Source of the DNA: Streptomyces sp. M41(2017)
Lineage (GTDB): Bacteria; Actinomycetota; Actinomycetes; Streptomycetales; Streptomycetaceae
Reading direction: 5' to 3'
Assembly (NCBI RefSeq): GCF_002078175.1
Contig: NZ_MWFK01000001.1
Location: 1,550,001-1,614,000 of the forward strand
Length of the DNA stretch: 64,000 bases
Positions 44,615-53,018 of this stretch are shown here, one piece after another. The translations under genes were made by a program, and so were the position numbers. Within the stretch, counting starts at the first letter, position 1. Every line of letters starts with the position of its first letter. Below the pieces are notes generated by a model. The model was given only the letters and a program-made list of their open reading frames with translations. It had not been told where the DNA came from and did not search any database.

Positions 44615-45499
44615 CTACGCGAAGATGACCGTGCGGCGGCCGTTGAGCAGGATGCGGCGTTCCGCGTGCCACTTCACCGCGCGGGCGAGCGCCTGGCACT
44701 CGACGTCCCGGCCGATGGCGACGAGCTGGTCGGGGGTCACGTCGTGGCCGACGCGCTCGACCTCCTGCTCGATGATCGGGCCCTCGTCGAGGTCCGCGGT
44801 CACGTAGTGCGCGGTGGCGCCGATCAGCTTCACACCCCGGGCGTGCGCCTGGTGGTACGGCTTCGCGCCCTTGAAGCTCGGCAGGAACGAGTGGTGGATG
44901 TTGATGATGCGGCCGCTGAGCTGCTTGCACAGGTCGTCCGAGAGGACCTGCATGTAGCGGGCGAGGACGACCAGTTCGACACCCTGCTCGCGCACCAGCT
45001 CCAGCAGCTGCGCCTCGGCCTCCGCCTTGGTGTCCTTCGTCACCGCGATGTGGTGGAAGGGGACGTCGTAGGAGCCGACCAGTTCGGCGAAGTCCGTGTG
45101 GTTGGACACGACGGCCGCGATGTCGACGGGCAGGGCGCCGATCCGGGCGCGGAAGAGCAGGTCGTTCAGGCAGTGGCCGAACTTGCTGACCATGAGGACG
45201 ATCCGCATCCGGTCCTCGGCCCGGTGGATCTGCCAGTCCATGTGGAAGGCGTCGCCGATCGCCGCGAAGCTCGCCCGCAGTTTCTCGACCGTCACCGGGG
45301 ACTCCGCGGAGAAGTGCACACGCATGAAGAACAGGCCGGTGTCGTGGTCGCCGAACTGCTGACTGTCCTCGATGTTGCAGCCGGTCATGAACAGATAGCT
45401 GGACACGGCGTGCACGATGCCCTGCTTGTCGGGGCAGGACAGGGTCAGGACGTACTGCTCGGCGGCGGGCGCGCTCCCGCGGACGGACGGCTCATTCAT
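44615..45499 (-). CDS. purU: Formyltetrahydrofolate deformylase
   Basis: 294 residues. An N-terminal ACT domain (YVLTLSCPDKQGIVHAVSSYL) is followed by a formyltransferase-like hydrolase domain with the catalytic Asn/His segment RIINIHHSFLPSFKGA and Asp in HYVTADLDEGPIIEQEV. It hydrolyses 10-formyl-THF to formate and THF and balances one-carbon pools. Length and motif order match the family throughout. Single-gene unit; the downstream 168 bp is GC-rich non-coding. Confidence 0.95.
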   Translation of the reverse strand: MNEPSVRGSAPAAEQYVLTLSCPDKQGIVHAVSSYLFMTGCNIEDSQQFGDHDTGLFFMRVHFSAESPVTVEKLRASFAAIGDAFHMDWQIHRAEDRMRIVLMVSKFGHCLNDLLFRARIGALPVDIAAVVSNHTDFAELVGSYDVPFHHIAVTKDTKAEAEAQLLELVREQGVELVVLARYMQVLSDDLCKQLSGRIINIHHSFLPSFKGAKPYHQAHARGVKLIGATAHYVTADLDEGPIIEQEVERVGHDVTPDQLVAIGRDVECQALARAVKWHAERRILLNGRRTVIFA

Positions 45500-45601
45500 G
45501 CGGGACAGGTTCCCATACCGGACCCTCGCGGGGCACGGGCGTCCCGCAGCGCGGACGTCCCCCGGTCCGGCGGGACCGCCGGGGGACCGCGGCCGGGGCC
45601 G

Positions 45602-46048
45602 CTACGCGGAGCGCGTGAGGATGCGCAGGACCTCCAGCGTGCGCGGCGGCACGTCGGGGTCCTCGCCGTCACTGGTCGCCAGCCGGACGTGGGCGGCGCG
45701 CGCGGCGTGCACGGCGTCCGGCCACGCCTGGTGGTCGACGTAGGCGGAGACGGGGGCGTCGGGGCCGACCTGGTGCATGATCCGCAGGACGCGCAGGACG
45801 GCGGTGTCCACGAGGACCGCCTCCTCGGAGTCACGGAAGATCGTGCCGACGTACTTCTCGGCGGACCAGTTGTCGAGCCAGGTGTCCTCGACCAGCCGGT
45901 ACACGGCGTCGGTGACGTCCCCGTACCCGTCGACGCCGGCGAGCCAGACGTCGCGCTGGAAGGCGGGGTCGGAGAGCATGTGCAGCGCGGAACGCACATT
46001 GCTGCGCCAGCGCCACCACGGCATGTCGTTCAGTGGCATGCCGCCCAT
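45602..46048 (-). CDS. SCO4402-family protein of unknown function
   Basis: 148 residues from ATG 46048 (MGGMPLNDMPWWRWRSNVRS); an ATG 9 bp later is as likely, and the longer in-frame extension upstream has no family-like sequence. It is a small Trp-rich helical protein (DPAFQRDVWLAGVDGYGDV, DTWLDNWSAEKYVGTIFRD) highly conserved in Streptomyces as I recall it. No known activity. Divergent from the binding-protein gene with 164 bp between, where possible promoters lie. Confidence 0.72.
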   Translation of the reverse strand: MGGMPLNDMPWWRWRSNVRSALHMLSDPAFQRDVWLAGVDGYGDVTDAVYRLVEDTWLDNWSAEKYVGTIFRDSEEAVLVDTAVLRVLRIMHQVGPDAPVSAYVDHQAWPDAVHAARAAHVRLATSDGEDPDVPPRTLEVLRILTRSA

Positions 46049-46212
46049 GGTGGATGAGTGACGGCCGCGACGGGAAGAGTTCTCCGAACCTTGCACGGTC
46101 ACCGATCGTACGTTCCCTGTGGAAAACACATCACCGCCCCCTTCCTTCACCTCTGCGTCATCTCCTCTTGACCACGAGTCACTCACGGGTTCGCCGTGTG
46201 AGGGAATCGTGC

Positions 46213-47520
46213 ATGTCCATGACCGGTAGGCGACGTACGCGCACCACCTCCCCCGTCCAGCGCCGTCGGCCCCTGAAGGCCGTACTGCTGTCCACGTGCG
46301 CGCTGGGGGCGTGTGCGTCGATCGCCGTCGGGTGCGGGGCCGTCCCCGGTGTCACGGGAGGCTCCGGGGACGGCTCGATCAAGGTGATGACCTGGGCGCC
46401 GGAGAAGACGGCCGCGACCAACCAACCCGGGATGCCCGCGATGGCCCGGGCCTACGCCCGCTGGGTCAACGCCCACGGCGGCATCGACGGCCACCGGCTG
46501 GAGGTCCTCACCTGCAACGACCACAACGACTCCATCGACGCCGCGCACTGCGCCGAACGGGCCGTGGACGAGGACGTCGTCGCGGTGGTCGGCTCCTACA
46601 GTCAGCACAGCACGTCGTTCTTCTCGCCGCTGGAGAGCGCGGGCATCCCCTTCATCGGCGGCTACGGCGTCACCGACGACGAGTTCACCAGTCCGCTCTC
46701 CTATCCGGTCAACGGCGGCCAGCCCGCGCTGCTGGCCGGCCTCGGCGAGCAGCTCGCCAGGAACTGCGGTCCCGTGTCGCTGATCCGCCCGGACACCACG
46801 GCCGGTGACCAGCTCCCGGTGCTGCTCGACTCGGGCCTGAAGGCGCAGGGCCACCCGCAGGCCGCCGACCAGCGGGCCGCCGAGGACGCCACGGAGTACT
46901 CCCGTCCGACGCAGCAGGCGCTCCGGCACGCGACGTCCGACCTGGCCAGGCGCGGCTGTGTGGTGCCCGCCCTCGGCGATCACACCGACACGTTCATGGA
47001 CTCCTTCCGGCGGGACAGCACGAAGTACCCGAAGGTCCGCACCGGCACGGTCCTCGGCAGCGTCGACCAGTCGCGGATCGACGCCACCGGCGGCAGGTCG
47101 GGGCCGTACGAGGGGTCGTACGTGACCGGCTGGTACCCGGCCGCCGACGACGCGCGCTGGAACGAGATGCGCTCGGTGATCAAGGAGGAGGCGTTCGGCG
47201 ACAACCGGATCGACCCGGCCGACGTCGGCGTGCAGACCACCTGGATCGCCTACACCGTGCTGAGGAAGGCGATCGAGTCGATCGGTTCGGACGAGATCAC
47301 CCCGCTGGCCATCCGGCGGACGCTCGACAACGGCCTCAAGGTGAACACCGGCGGCCTCACGCCGACGCTGCGCTGGCGCTTCGAGGACCTGATCGGCGCC
47401 ATCGACTTTCCGCGCCTGGTCAACGGGGACGTCACCTTCCAGGTCGTCCGCGACGGCCGGCTGACACCCGCACGCCGCGGGTTCGTGAACATGTCGAAGA
47501 CGCTGGAGAGCGCCGAGTAG
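46213..47520 (+). CDS. ABC-type amino-acid/branched-chain substrate-binding lipoprotein
   Basis: 435 residues. Arg-rich N-terminus, hydrophobic signal and a lipobox-like SIAVGC put the mature lipid-modified Cys near residue 41. The mature part is a Peripla_BP_6 type I fold (HGGIDGHRLEVLTCNDHND, VVAVVGSYSQHSTSFFSPL, GIPFIGGYGVTDDEF). GAGGGAA before ATG 46213 supports the start. No permease or ATPase genes are adjacent, so it may serve as an orphan sensor or share a transporter encoded elsewhere. Confidence 0.82.
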   Translation: MSMTGRRRTRTTSPVQRRRPLKAVLLSTCALGACASIAVGCGAVPGVTGGSGDGSIKVMTWAPEKTAATNQPGMPAMARAYARWVNAHGGIDGHRLEVLTCNDHNDSIDAAHCAERAVDEDVVAVVGSYSQHSTSFFSPLESAGIPFIGGYGVTDDEFTSPLSYPVNGGQPALLAGLGEQLARNCGPVSLIRPDTTAGDQLPVLLDSGLKAQGHPQAADQRAAEDATEYSRPTQQALRHATSDLARRGCVVPALGDHTDTFMDSFRRDSTKYPKVRTGTVLGSVDQSRIDATGGRSGPYEGSYVTGWYPAADDARWNEMRSVIKEEAFGDNRIDPADVGVQTTWIAYTVLRKAIESIGSDEITPLAIRRTLDNGLKVNTGGLTPTLRWRFEDLIGAIDFPRLVNGDVTFQVVRDGRLTPARRGFVNMSKTLESAE

Positions 47521-47544
47521 GAGCCGGCGGTCCCGTCACGACGA

Positions 47545-47589
47545 ACGCCGGCCCGGCCCCTCCGGACGAACGGGGGGCCGGGCCGGCGT
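47545..47589. terminator. Bidirectional terminator, 16-bp perfect stem
   Basis: ACGCCGGCCCGGCCCC (47545-47560) pairs exactly with GGGGCCGGGCCGGCGT (47574-47589) across 13 nt. It lies between the convergent binding-protein gene and the minus-strand gene ending at 47662. Confidence 0.85.
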
Positions 47590-47661
47590 CCCGGTCACGG
47601 GACCCGGTCCCGCGGGTCCCGCCGGAGCGGGGCGCGGGCCGTCAGCACGGGGTGCGGGCCG

Positions 47662-49374
47662 TCAGAGCTGGGTGCGGGTGCGCTGGGTCAGCCCGTACTT
47701 CGAGGCGATGGAGTTCCAGAGCCGCGCGGCCTTCTCCTTCTGGGCGGAGGCCGTGCCGCTGGCCGCGTTGCCCGCCGCGGTCTGTCCGCTGCTGCGGGCG
47801 TGACCCTTGCGGCAGACCTTGCCGGCCTTGGCCTGGTCGGCCCAGGCCGCGTAGTGGTTGTCGGCCGACGCGGAGGCCTTCCAGCCGCTGGTGAGCGCGG
47901 CGGTCAGTTCGGCGTGGTTCGGGAGCTTGTCGACGGTGAGGCCGGAGAGCCGGGTGACCAGCTCGCCGCGCTGCTTGGCGGCGTCGCGCAGGCTGCCCGC
48001 CGCCTGGTCGAGGTTCCGGCACGCCTTCACGTCGCCCACGGCCTTGATCACGGAGTCGCGGCTGCTGGTGCTGTCGGCGAGGAGCTTGTCGAGCTCGACC
48101 GCCTGGGCCTTCACCGGGTCGGCGGCCGCGGCCGAGGAACCCTGCGACGCCGGCGCCGTCGCGGCCACCGTCCTGCCGGTGTCGCCCTTCGCGTCGTCGT
48201 CCCCCCCGCCGCTGAGCAGGGCCCCCGCGCCGATCCCGAGGACCACGATGCCGATGCCGACCGCGGCGATCAGCGGGACACGCGAACGGCTCCTGCCACC
48301 GCCGCCCTGGCCGTCGTGGTCCGAGGGGCCGCCACGACGGGCGGCCGCCCGGCCGGCCGGGGCGTACGCGCCGGGCGCGTCCGGAGCGGAAGGAGTGCCG
48401 TACGGGTCGTGCGCGCCGTGCGGGGCCGGCGCCGCGGGGTCGAAGCGCGGCAGCTGCTGCGTCGAGGGCGGCGCGTCCGGTTCGCTGCGGAAGAGGTTGT
48501 CGAACTCCGCCGGGGGCTGCCGCTCCTCGGGCGCGCCCGGGCGTACCCCGTAGGAGTCGGCGGGCTGGGCCGGCACGGGAGCCATGAACTGGGTGGGATC
48601 GGCGTCGGAGCCGCCCGCCGGAGGCAGCGGGCCGGAGCCGTCCTGCTGGGCGTGCCCGAGGTAGCGCATCCCGTCGGCGCCCTGGACCTCCGGCGGCAGC
48701 GCGCCCGGTCCGACGGGCGGTATGTACTGCGTGGCGCCCTCGTCCGGCGCCGCGGGGACGGGCGGGATGAACTGGGTCGCCCCCTCGTCACCACCCGGCC
48801 CGGCGGGTATGTACGGAATGTACTGGGTGGCACCCTCGTCCGCGGCCGACGGCAGCGGCGCGGGCTGCGCGTCGGACCGGCCGTGCCGGGCGTGCGAGCC
48901 CTGCTGCCCGTCCGCGGCGCCGTACCCGTCGTACGCGTCGTAGCCCCCGGTCGCACGGCCGCCGTGCGCACCGTGCGTGCCGTGGCCGTAGCCGTCCTGC
49001 CCGCCGTACGAGGACTGCGCGCCCTCGGGCGGCAGCGGGCCCGCGCCGGACGGCTGCTGCCAGCCCTGCGCTCCGTGGGAGTCCGCCGGCGTGACGGTGC
49101 CCCACTCCTGGGCGGAGGGTGCGGAGCCGGACTGCTCGGGGGCGGCCCAGGTCTGGCCGCCCTGGCCCTGCGCTCCCCAGCCGTCGCCGGCCTGCGGGGG
49201 CGGGCCGGCCGGCTGGTCGGGGCCCCACGGGCGGCCCCATGCCTGGCCGCCCGCCGGGACGGCACGGTCACCCGTGGTGCCCGGCAGCAGCGGTTCGCCA
49301 CCGTCCGAGGGCAGCACGATGCCTTCGCGCGCGGGCCGCGCCGAGGGCTCCTCGCCCTGTCCACTCTGCGTCAC
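47662..49374 (-). CDS. Single-pass membrane protein with TQ(Y/F)IPPV repeats
   Basis: 570 residues. Residues 1-350 are disordered and Pro/Gly/Gln-rich. Three copies of DEGATQ(Y/F)IP lie near 178-222 and a fourth, DADPTQFMAPVP, near 258. One transmembrane helix (VPLIAAVGIGIVVLGIGAGA, about 362-385) is followed by an outside domain of about 150 helical residues with two Cys (VKACRNL, GKVCRKG). The Thr in each repeat is followed by Gln as in FHA-docking or Ser/Thr kinase sites, so phosphorylation by a Hanks kinase is plausible but unproven. GTG start with TAGGAG upstream and TAGCGT as a candidate -10. Confidence 0.75.
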   Translation of the reverse strand: MTQSGQGEEPSARPAREGIVLPSDGGEPLLPGTTGDRAVPAGGQAWGRPWGPDQPAGPPPQAGDGWGAQGQGGQTWAAPEQSGSAPSAQEWGTVTPADSHGAQGWQQPSGAGPLPPEGAQSSYGGQDGYGHGTHGAHGGRATGGYDAYDGYGAADGQQGSHARHGRSDAQPAPLPSAADEGATQYIPYIPAGPGGDEGATQFIPPVPAAPDEGATQYIPPVGPGALPPEVQGADGMRYLGHAQQDGSGPLPPAGGSDADPTQFMAPVPAQPADSYGVRPGAPEERQPPAEFDNLFRSEPDAPPSTQQLPRFDPAAPAPHGAHDPYGTPSAPDAPGAYAPAGRAAARRGGPSDHDGQGGGGRSRSRVPLIAAVGIGIVVLGIGAGALLSGGGDDDAKGDTGRTVAATAPASQGSSAAAADPVKAQAVELDKLLADSTSSRDSVIKAVGDVKACRNLDQAAGSLRDAAKQRGELVTRLSGLTVDKLPNHAELTAALTSGWKASASADNHYAAWADQAKAGKVCRKGHARSSGQTAAGNAASGTASAQKEKAARLWNSIASKYGLTQRTRTQL

Positions 49375-49742
49375 CGGGACTCCTACGAATGGGGGACCTT
49401 CGGAATCGTCGGCTCACGCTACCGGGTCCCAACAGGCCGGTGCCACGCAGCACCGGACGCGACCCGGGCACCCTGTGACACGGGTAACGAAACCGCCCCC
49501 GAATGCGCTGTATCTCACCCCGTTCCCCCACGGCGCCCGCGTTCTCCCGGTGTTCACGCGGACACCGGCCGAAAGTTCACAGGCGGGGCCCGCACGGCAC
49601 GCGGCGTGACGCACACCGCACCGCACCGGGCGGCACCGGCGCACCGGACCGGGGGCGCACACGCCGTGCGCCCCCACCCCACCTCGCGCGGCATCGGCCC
49701 CTTCGGGGCGCACCACTCAACCCACGCGCCCCACGCGTCCGT

Positions 49743-51128
49743 TCAGGCCGCCGACTGCAACTCCATGCGCGCCCCGAACTCCCGCACCACCGCCTCGTCC
49801 CGGAACGGCTCCAGGCGTTGCTGGAGGTCGTCCAGGTACTCGGCGCCGCGGTTGGAGCGGAGGGTGCCGAGAAGTTCGACGGCCCGCAGTCCGGTGGTGC
49901 AGGCCTGCTCGATCTCGCGCTGCTGGACCTGTGCCGAGGCCAGCAGGACGTAGCCGATGGCGCGGCGGCGGGCCCGCGACTCGGGGTGCCCGGCGAGGGA
50001 CTGCCCGGCGCACCGCGCGGCGGCCTCGGCCTGCCCGAGGTCGCGGTGGCAGTGGGCCAACTCGTCGGCCAGGTACGCCTCGTCGAAGTGCGCGATCCAC
50101 GTCGGGTCGTCCCCGGAGGCCGCGTCGGCGCCCTCCAGCGCGGTGACGGCCCGTCCGGACGCCGACTGCGCGGCCCGCGCGTCTCCCATCAGCGCGTGCC
50201 CGCGCGCCTCGGCGGCGAGGAACATCGCCTCCGCGCGCGGCGTCACCCGACCGCGCGCACCCTCCTGGGCCGCACGCGCCAACTGCGCGATCTCCCGCGG
50301 GTTGCCGAGCTGGGCGGCCAGGTGGCTCATGGACGCGGCCAGCACGTAACCGCCGTAGCCGCGGTCGCCGGCGGCCTGCGCGAGCCGCAGCGCCTGGATG
50401 TAGTACCGCTGGGCGAGACCGGGTTGGCCGGTGTCGACCGCCATGTAGCCGGCGAGTTCGGTCAACCGGGAGACGGCCGCGAACAGTTCACGGCCGACCG
50501 CCTCACGGTAGGAGCCGGCCAGCAGCCCGGAGACGACGCTGTTCAGGTAGTGCACGACGACCGGGCGCACATGCCCGCTGCCGTACTGGTGGTCGAGTTC
50601 GACGAGCGCCTGGGTCATCGCGCGGACCGCCGCCACGTCGGAGTGCCCGACGCGCGGGCCCGCCGAGCGCGCGACCTGCGCGTCCGGACCGGAGATCAGC
50701 CAGTCGCGGCTCGGCTCGACGAGCGCGGACGCGGCGACGGACGACCCGGACAGGAAGTCGCGCCGCCCCACGTCGCTGCGCCACAGCTCGCAGACCTGCT
50801 CGATGGCGCCCAGCACGGTCGGCGAGAACTGGAGGCCGACGCCGGACGCCAGGTTCTTGCCGTTGGCCATGCCGATCTCGTCGATCGTGACCGTCCGGCC
50901 GAGCTTGCGCCCCAGGGCCTCGGCGATGATCGCCGGAGCCCGCCCCCGCGGCTGCTGGCCGCGCAGCCAGCGCGCCACCGACGTCTTGTCGTACCGCAGG
51001 TCGAGCCCGTGTTCGGCACCGCACATGTTGACGCGGCGGGCCAGCCCGGCGTTCGAGCAGCCCGCCTCCTGGATGAGCGCCTGGAGCCGTTCGTTCGGCT
51101 GCCTGGCGATGAGCGGCCTTGCGGCCAT
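49743..51128 (-). CDS. XRE-family regulator with TPR-like C-terminus
   Basis: 461 residues from ATG 51128 (MAARPLIARQPNER). Residues 10-75 form an atypical helix-turn-helix (LARRVNMCGAEHGLDLRYDK, TSVARWLRGQQPRGRAPAII), and 170-455 helical repeats with Ala-rich TPR character. Proteins of this layout in Streptomyces include developmental and antibiotic repressors such as NsdA; I do not assign this one to NsdA. A DFLSGSSVAASA stretch near 120 resembles a twin-Arg-like remnant that is common in the family. Transcribed alone. Confidence 0.8.
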   Translation of the reverse strand: MAARPLIARQPNERLQALIQEAGCSNAGLARRVNMCGAEHGLDLRYDKTSVARWLRGQQPRGRAPAIIAEALGRKLGRTVTIDEIGMANGKNLASGVGLQFSPTVLGAIEQVCELWRSDVGRRDFLSGSSVAASALVEPSRDWLISGPDAQVARSAGPRVGHSDVAAVRAMTQALVELDHQYGSGHVRPVVVHYLNSVVSGLLAGSYREAVGRELFAAVSRLTELAGYMAVDTGQPGLAQRYYIQALRLAQAAGDRGYGGYVLAASMSHLAAQLGNPREIAQLARAAQEGARGRVTPRAEAMFLAAEARGHALMGDARAAQSASGRAVTALEGADAASGDDPTWIAHFDEAYLADELAHCHRDLGQAEAAARCAGQSLAGHPESRARRRAIGYVLLASAQVQQREIEQACTTGLRAVELLGTLRSNRGAEYLDDLQQRLEPFRDEAVVREFGARMELQSAA

Positions 51129-51434
51129 GGCGTACCCCCTGTGGCTGCGGTGCCTGCCCACGCACCGAGTTGACGTGTCTTCGCCGGCCCACCCACCGAA
51201 AGAAGTCGGCCGGGAAGATCAATGCCCCGCGGACATGCCGAAGATGCGGGACATGTGAGGATTGCCGGGGTAAGGACGGTTGCCCGAACCCCACCCCTGG
51301 TTACCCACTCCCGGCTGCCGTTCCTCCCGCGCGCCCCCGCACGTGCATCCATGCGCCCCGGGCGGGGAATCGATGCCCCGCCCCCGCGCGCGTGTCCCCC
51401 GTAACCCGAGGTGGGCCGGGGAGTTGAGTTCCAC

Positions 51435-52088
51435 GTGGAAGAGACCATCGCAGGCACCGAGACCGCGCAGATCCCCCAGCAGCGTGGCGAGTCGCTGCAG
51501 GAAACCGCCGTGCGCTACGCCGAGGAGCGCCACTGGGACGTGTTCCCCGGCACTTGGCTGGAAGCAGTCGACGGGGTGCAGCGCTGCTCCTGCGGCGAGC
51601 CGGCCTGCGCCGTGCCGGGGGCGCATCCGGCGCGCGACGACTGGGCGACCCAGGCGACGGGCAGCGCGACCGTGGCGCGGCGGCTGTGGTCGAAGCAGCC
51701 GACGGCGTCGATCCTGCTGCCCACGGGGCGCACGTTCGACGCGATCGACGTGCCGGAGTCGGCCGGGTTCCTGGCGCTCGCCCGGATGGAGCGGATGGAG
51801 CTCACGCTCGGGCCCGTGACGTGCACCCCGGACCGGCGGATGCACTTCTTCGTCCTTCCCGGTGCCACGGCGAAGGTCCCCGACCTCGTCCGCCGGCTGG
51901 GCTGGCCGCCCGCCTCCCTGGACCTGGTCGCGCTCGGCGAGGGCGCGTACGTGGCGGCGCCGCCCACCCGCTTCGGTTCCCGGGGCGCCGTGCAGTGGGC
52001 GTGCCGTCCGACGCCGGCGAACCGGTGGCTGCCCGACGCGGAGGAGCTGATCTCCCCCCTCGCCTACGCCTGCGGCCGGGACCGGTAG
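51435..52088 (+). CDS. Bifunctional primase/polymerase-like (Prim-Pol) domain protein
   Basis: 217 residues from GTG 51435 with GGGGAG upstream. It shows the Prim-Pol fold start ETAVRYAEERHWDVFPG, a Cys pair RCSCGEPACAVPGAHPA near 45 that resembles the zinc-knuckle loop of these domains, and SILLPTGRTFDAIDVP where catalytic acidic residues should lie. Only one of the usual two acidic motifs is clear and the family in Streptomyces chromosomes is mostly uncharacterised, so polymerase activity is doubtful. Divergent from the XRE gene. Confidence 0.75.
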   Translation: MEETIAGTETAQIPQQRGESLQETAVRYAEERHWDVFPGTWLEAVDGVQRCSCGEPACAVPGAHPARDDWATQATGSATVARRLWSKQPTASILLPTGRTFDAIDVPESAGFLALARMERMELTLGPVTCTPDRRMHFFVLPGATAKVPDLVRRLGWPPASLDLVALGEGAYVAAPPTRFGSRGAVQWACRPTPANRWLPDAEELISPLAYACGRDR

Positions 52089-52220
52089 ACCCGTCGAAGC
52101 GGCAGCGCCCAGGATGCCGGGACGGACGTTCCGGCGGCTTCGGCACGCCGCCCCCTATCTCGCCCGGGCAGCCCGGCTCTCGTCGACCCGGTTGGGGCGG
52201 ATGGGCCCTAGGGTGCGTGT

Positions 52221-53018
52221 ATGAGCGAGGGAGCGAAGGACGACGGGGTGCCCGCCGTGCGGGTGCGCGGGCTCTGGAAGCGGTTCGGGGAGCAGATCGC
52301 CGTCGCCGGCATCGATCTGGACCTGCCCGCCGGACAGTTCATCGGGCTCGTCGGGCCGAACGGGGCGGGCAAGACGACCACCCTGTCGATGGTGACGGGG
52401 CTGCTGCGGCCCGATCAGGGCGTCGTCGAGGTCGTCGGGCACGACGTGTGGCGCGACCCGGTGGCGGTGAAAGCGCGGATCGGTGTGCTGCCGGAGGGGC
52501 TGCGGCTCTTCGAGCGGCTCTCCGGACGCGAACTCCTCGCGTACACCGGCCGGTTGCGGGGACTGCCGGGCCCCGAGGTCGACAAGCGCGCGGGGCAGCT
52601 CCTCGACGTCCTCGACCTGGCGGGCGCCCAGCACAAACTCGTCGTCGACTACTCGACCGGCATGCGCAAGAAGATCGGCCTGGCCTGCGCCCTGCTGCAC
52701 AACCCCGAAGTCCTCTTCCTGGACGAGCCGTTCGAGGGCGTCGACCCGGTGTCCGCGCAGACCATCCGCGGTGTCCTGGAGCGGTACACCGCCTCCGGCG
52801 CGACCGTCGTCTTCTCCTCCCATGTGATGGAACTCGTCGAGTCGCTGTGCGACTGGGTCGCCGTCATGGCCGCCGGCCGCATCCGCGCGCACGGCCCTCT
52901 CGCGCAGGTCCGCGGCGAGGCGCCCTCGCTCCAGCAGGCGTTCCTGGAGCTGGTCGGCGCCCACGGCCGCGACGCGGTGACCGATCTGGACTGGCTGGGC
53001 GGCGGGGCCGCGCGATGA
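52221..53018 (+). CDS. ABC transporter ATP-binding protein
   Basis: 265 residues. Walker A GPNGAGKTT is near residues 50-58, the signature YSTGMRKKIGLACALL near 146, Walker B EVLFLDEPFEGVDP near 168 and the switch His in VVFSSHVMELVES near 200. The C-terminal Q-rich tail is typical of two-component exporters of the YhaQ/EcsA type. A -10 TAGGGT (52209-52214) 6 bp before the ATG indicates a leaderless message. The permease gene starts inside its stop (ATGA). Confidence 0.92.
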   Translation: MSEGAKDDGVPAVRVRGLWKRFGEQIAVAGIDLDLPAGQFIGLVGPNGAGKTTTLSMVTGLLRPDQGVVEVVGHDVWRDPVAVKARIGVLPEGLRLFERLSGRELLAYTGRLRGLPGPEVDKRAGQLLDVLDLAGAQHKLVVDYSTGMRKKIGLACALLHNPEVLFLDEPFEGVDPVSAQTIRGVLERYTASGATVVFSSHVMELVESLCDWVAVMAAGRIRAHGPLAQVRGEAPSLQQAFLELVGAHGRDAVTDLDWLGGGAAR

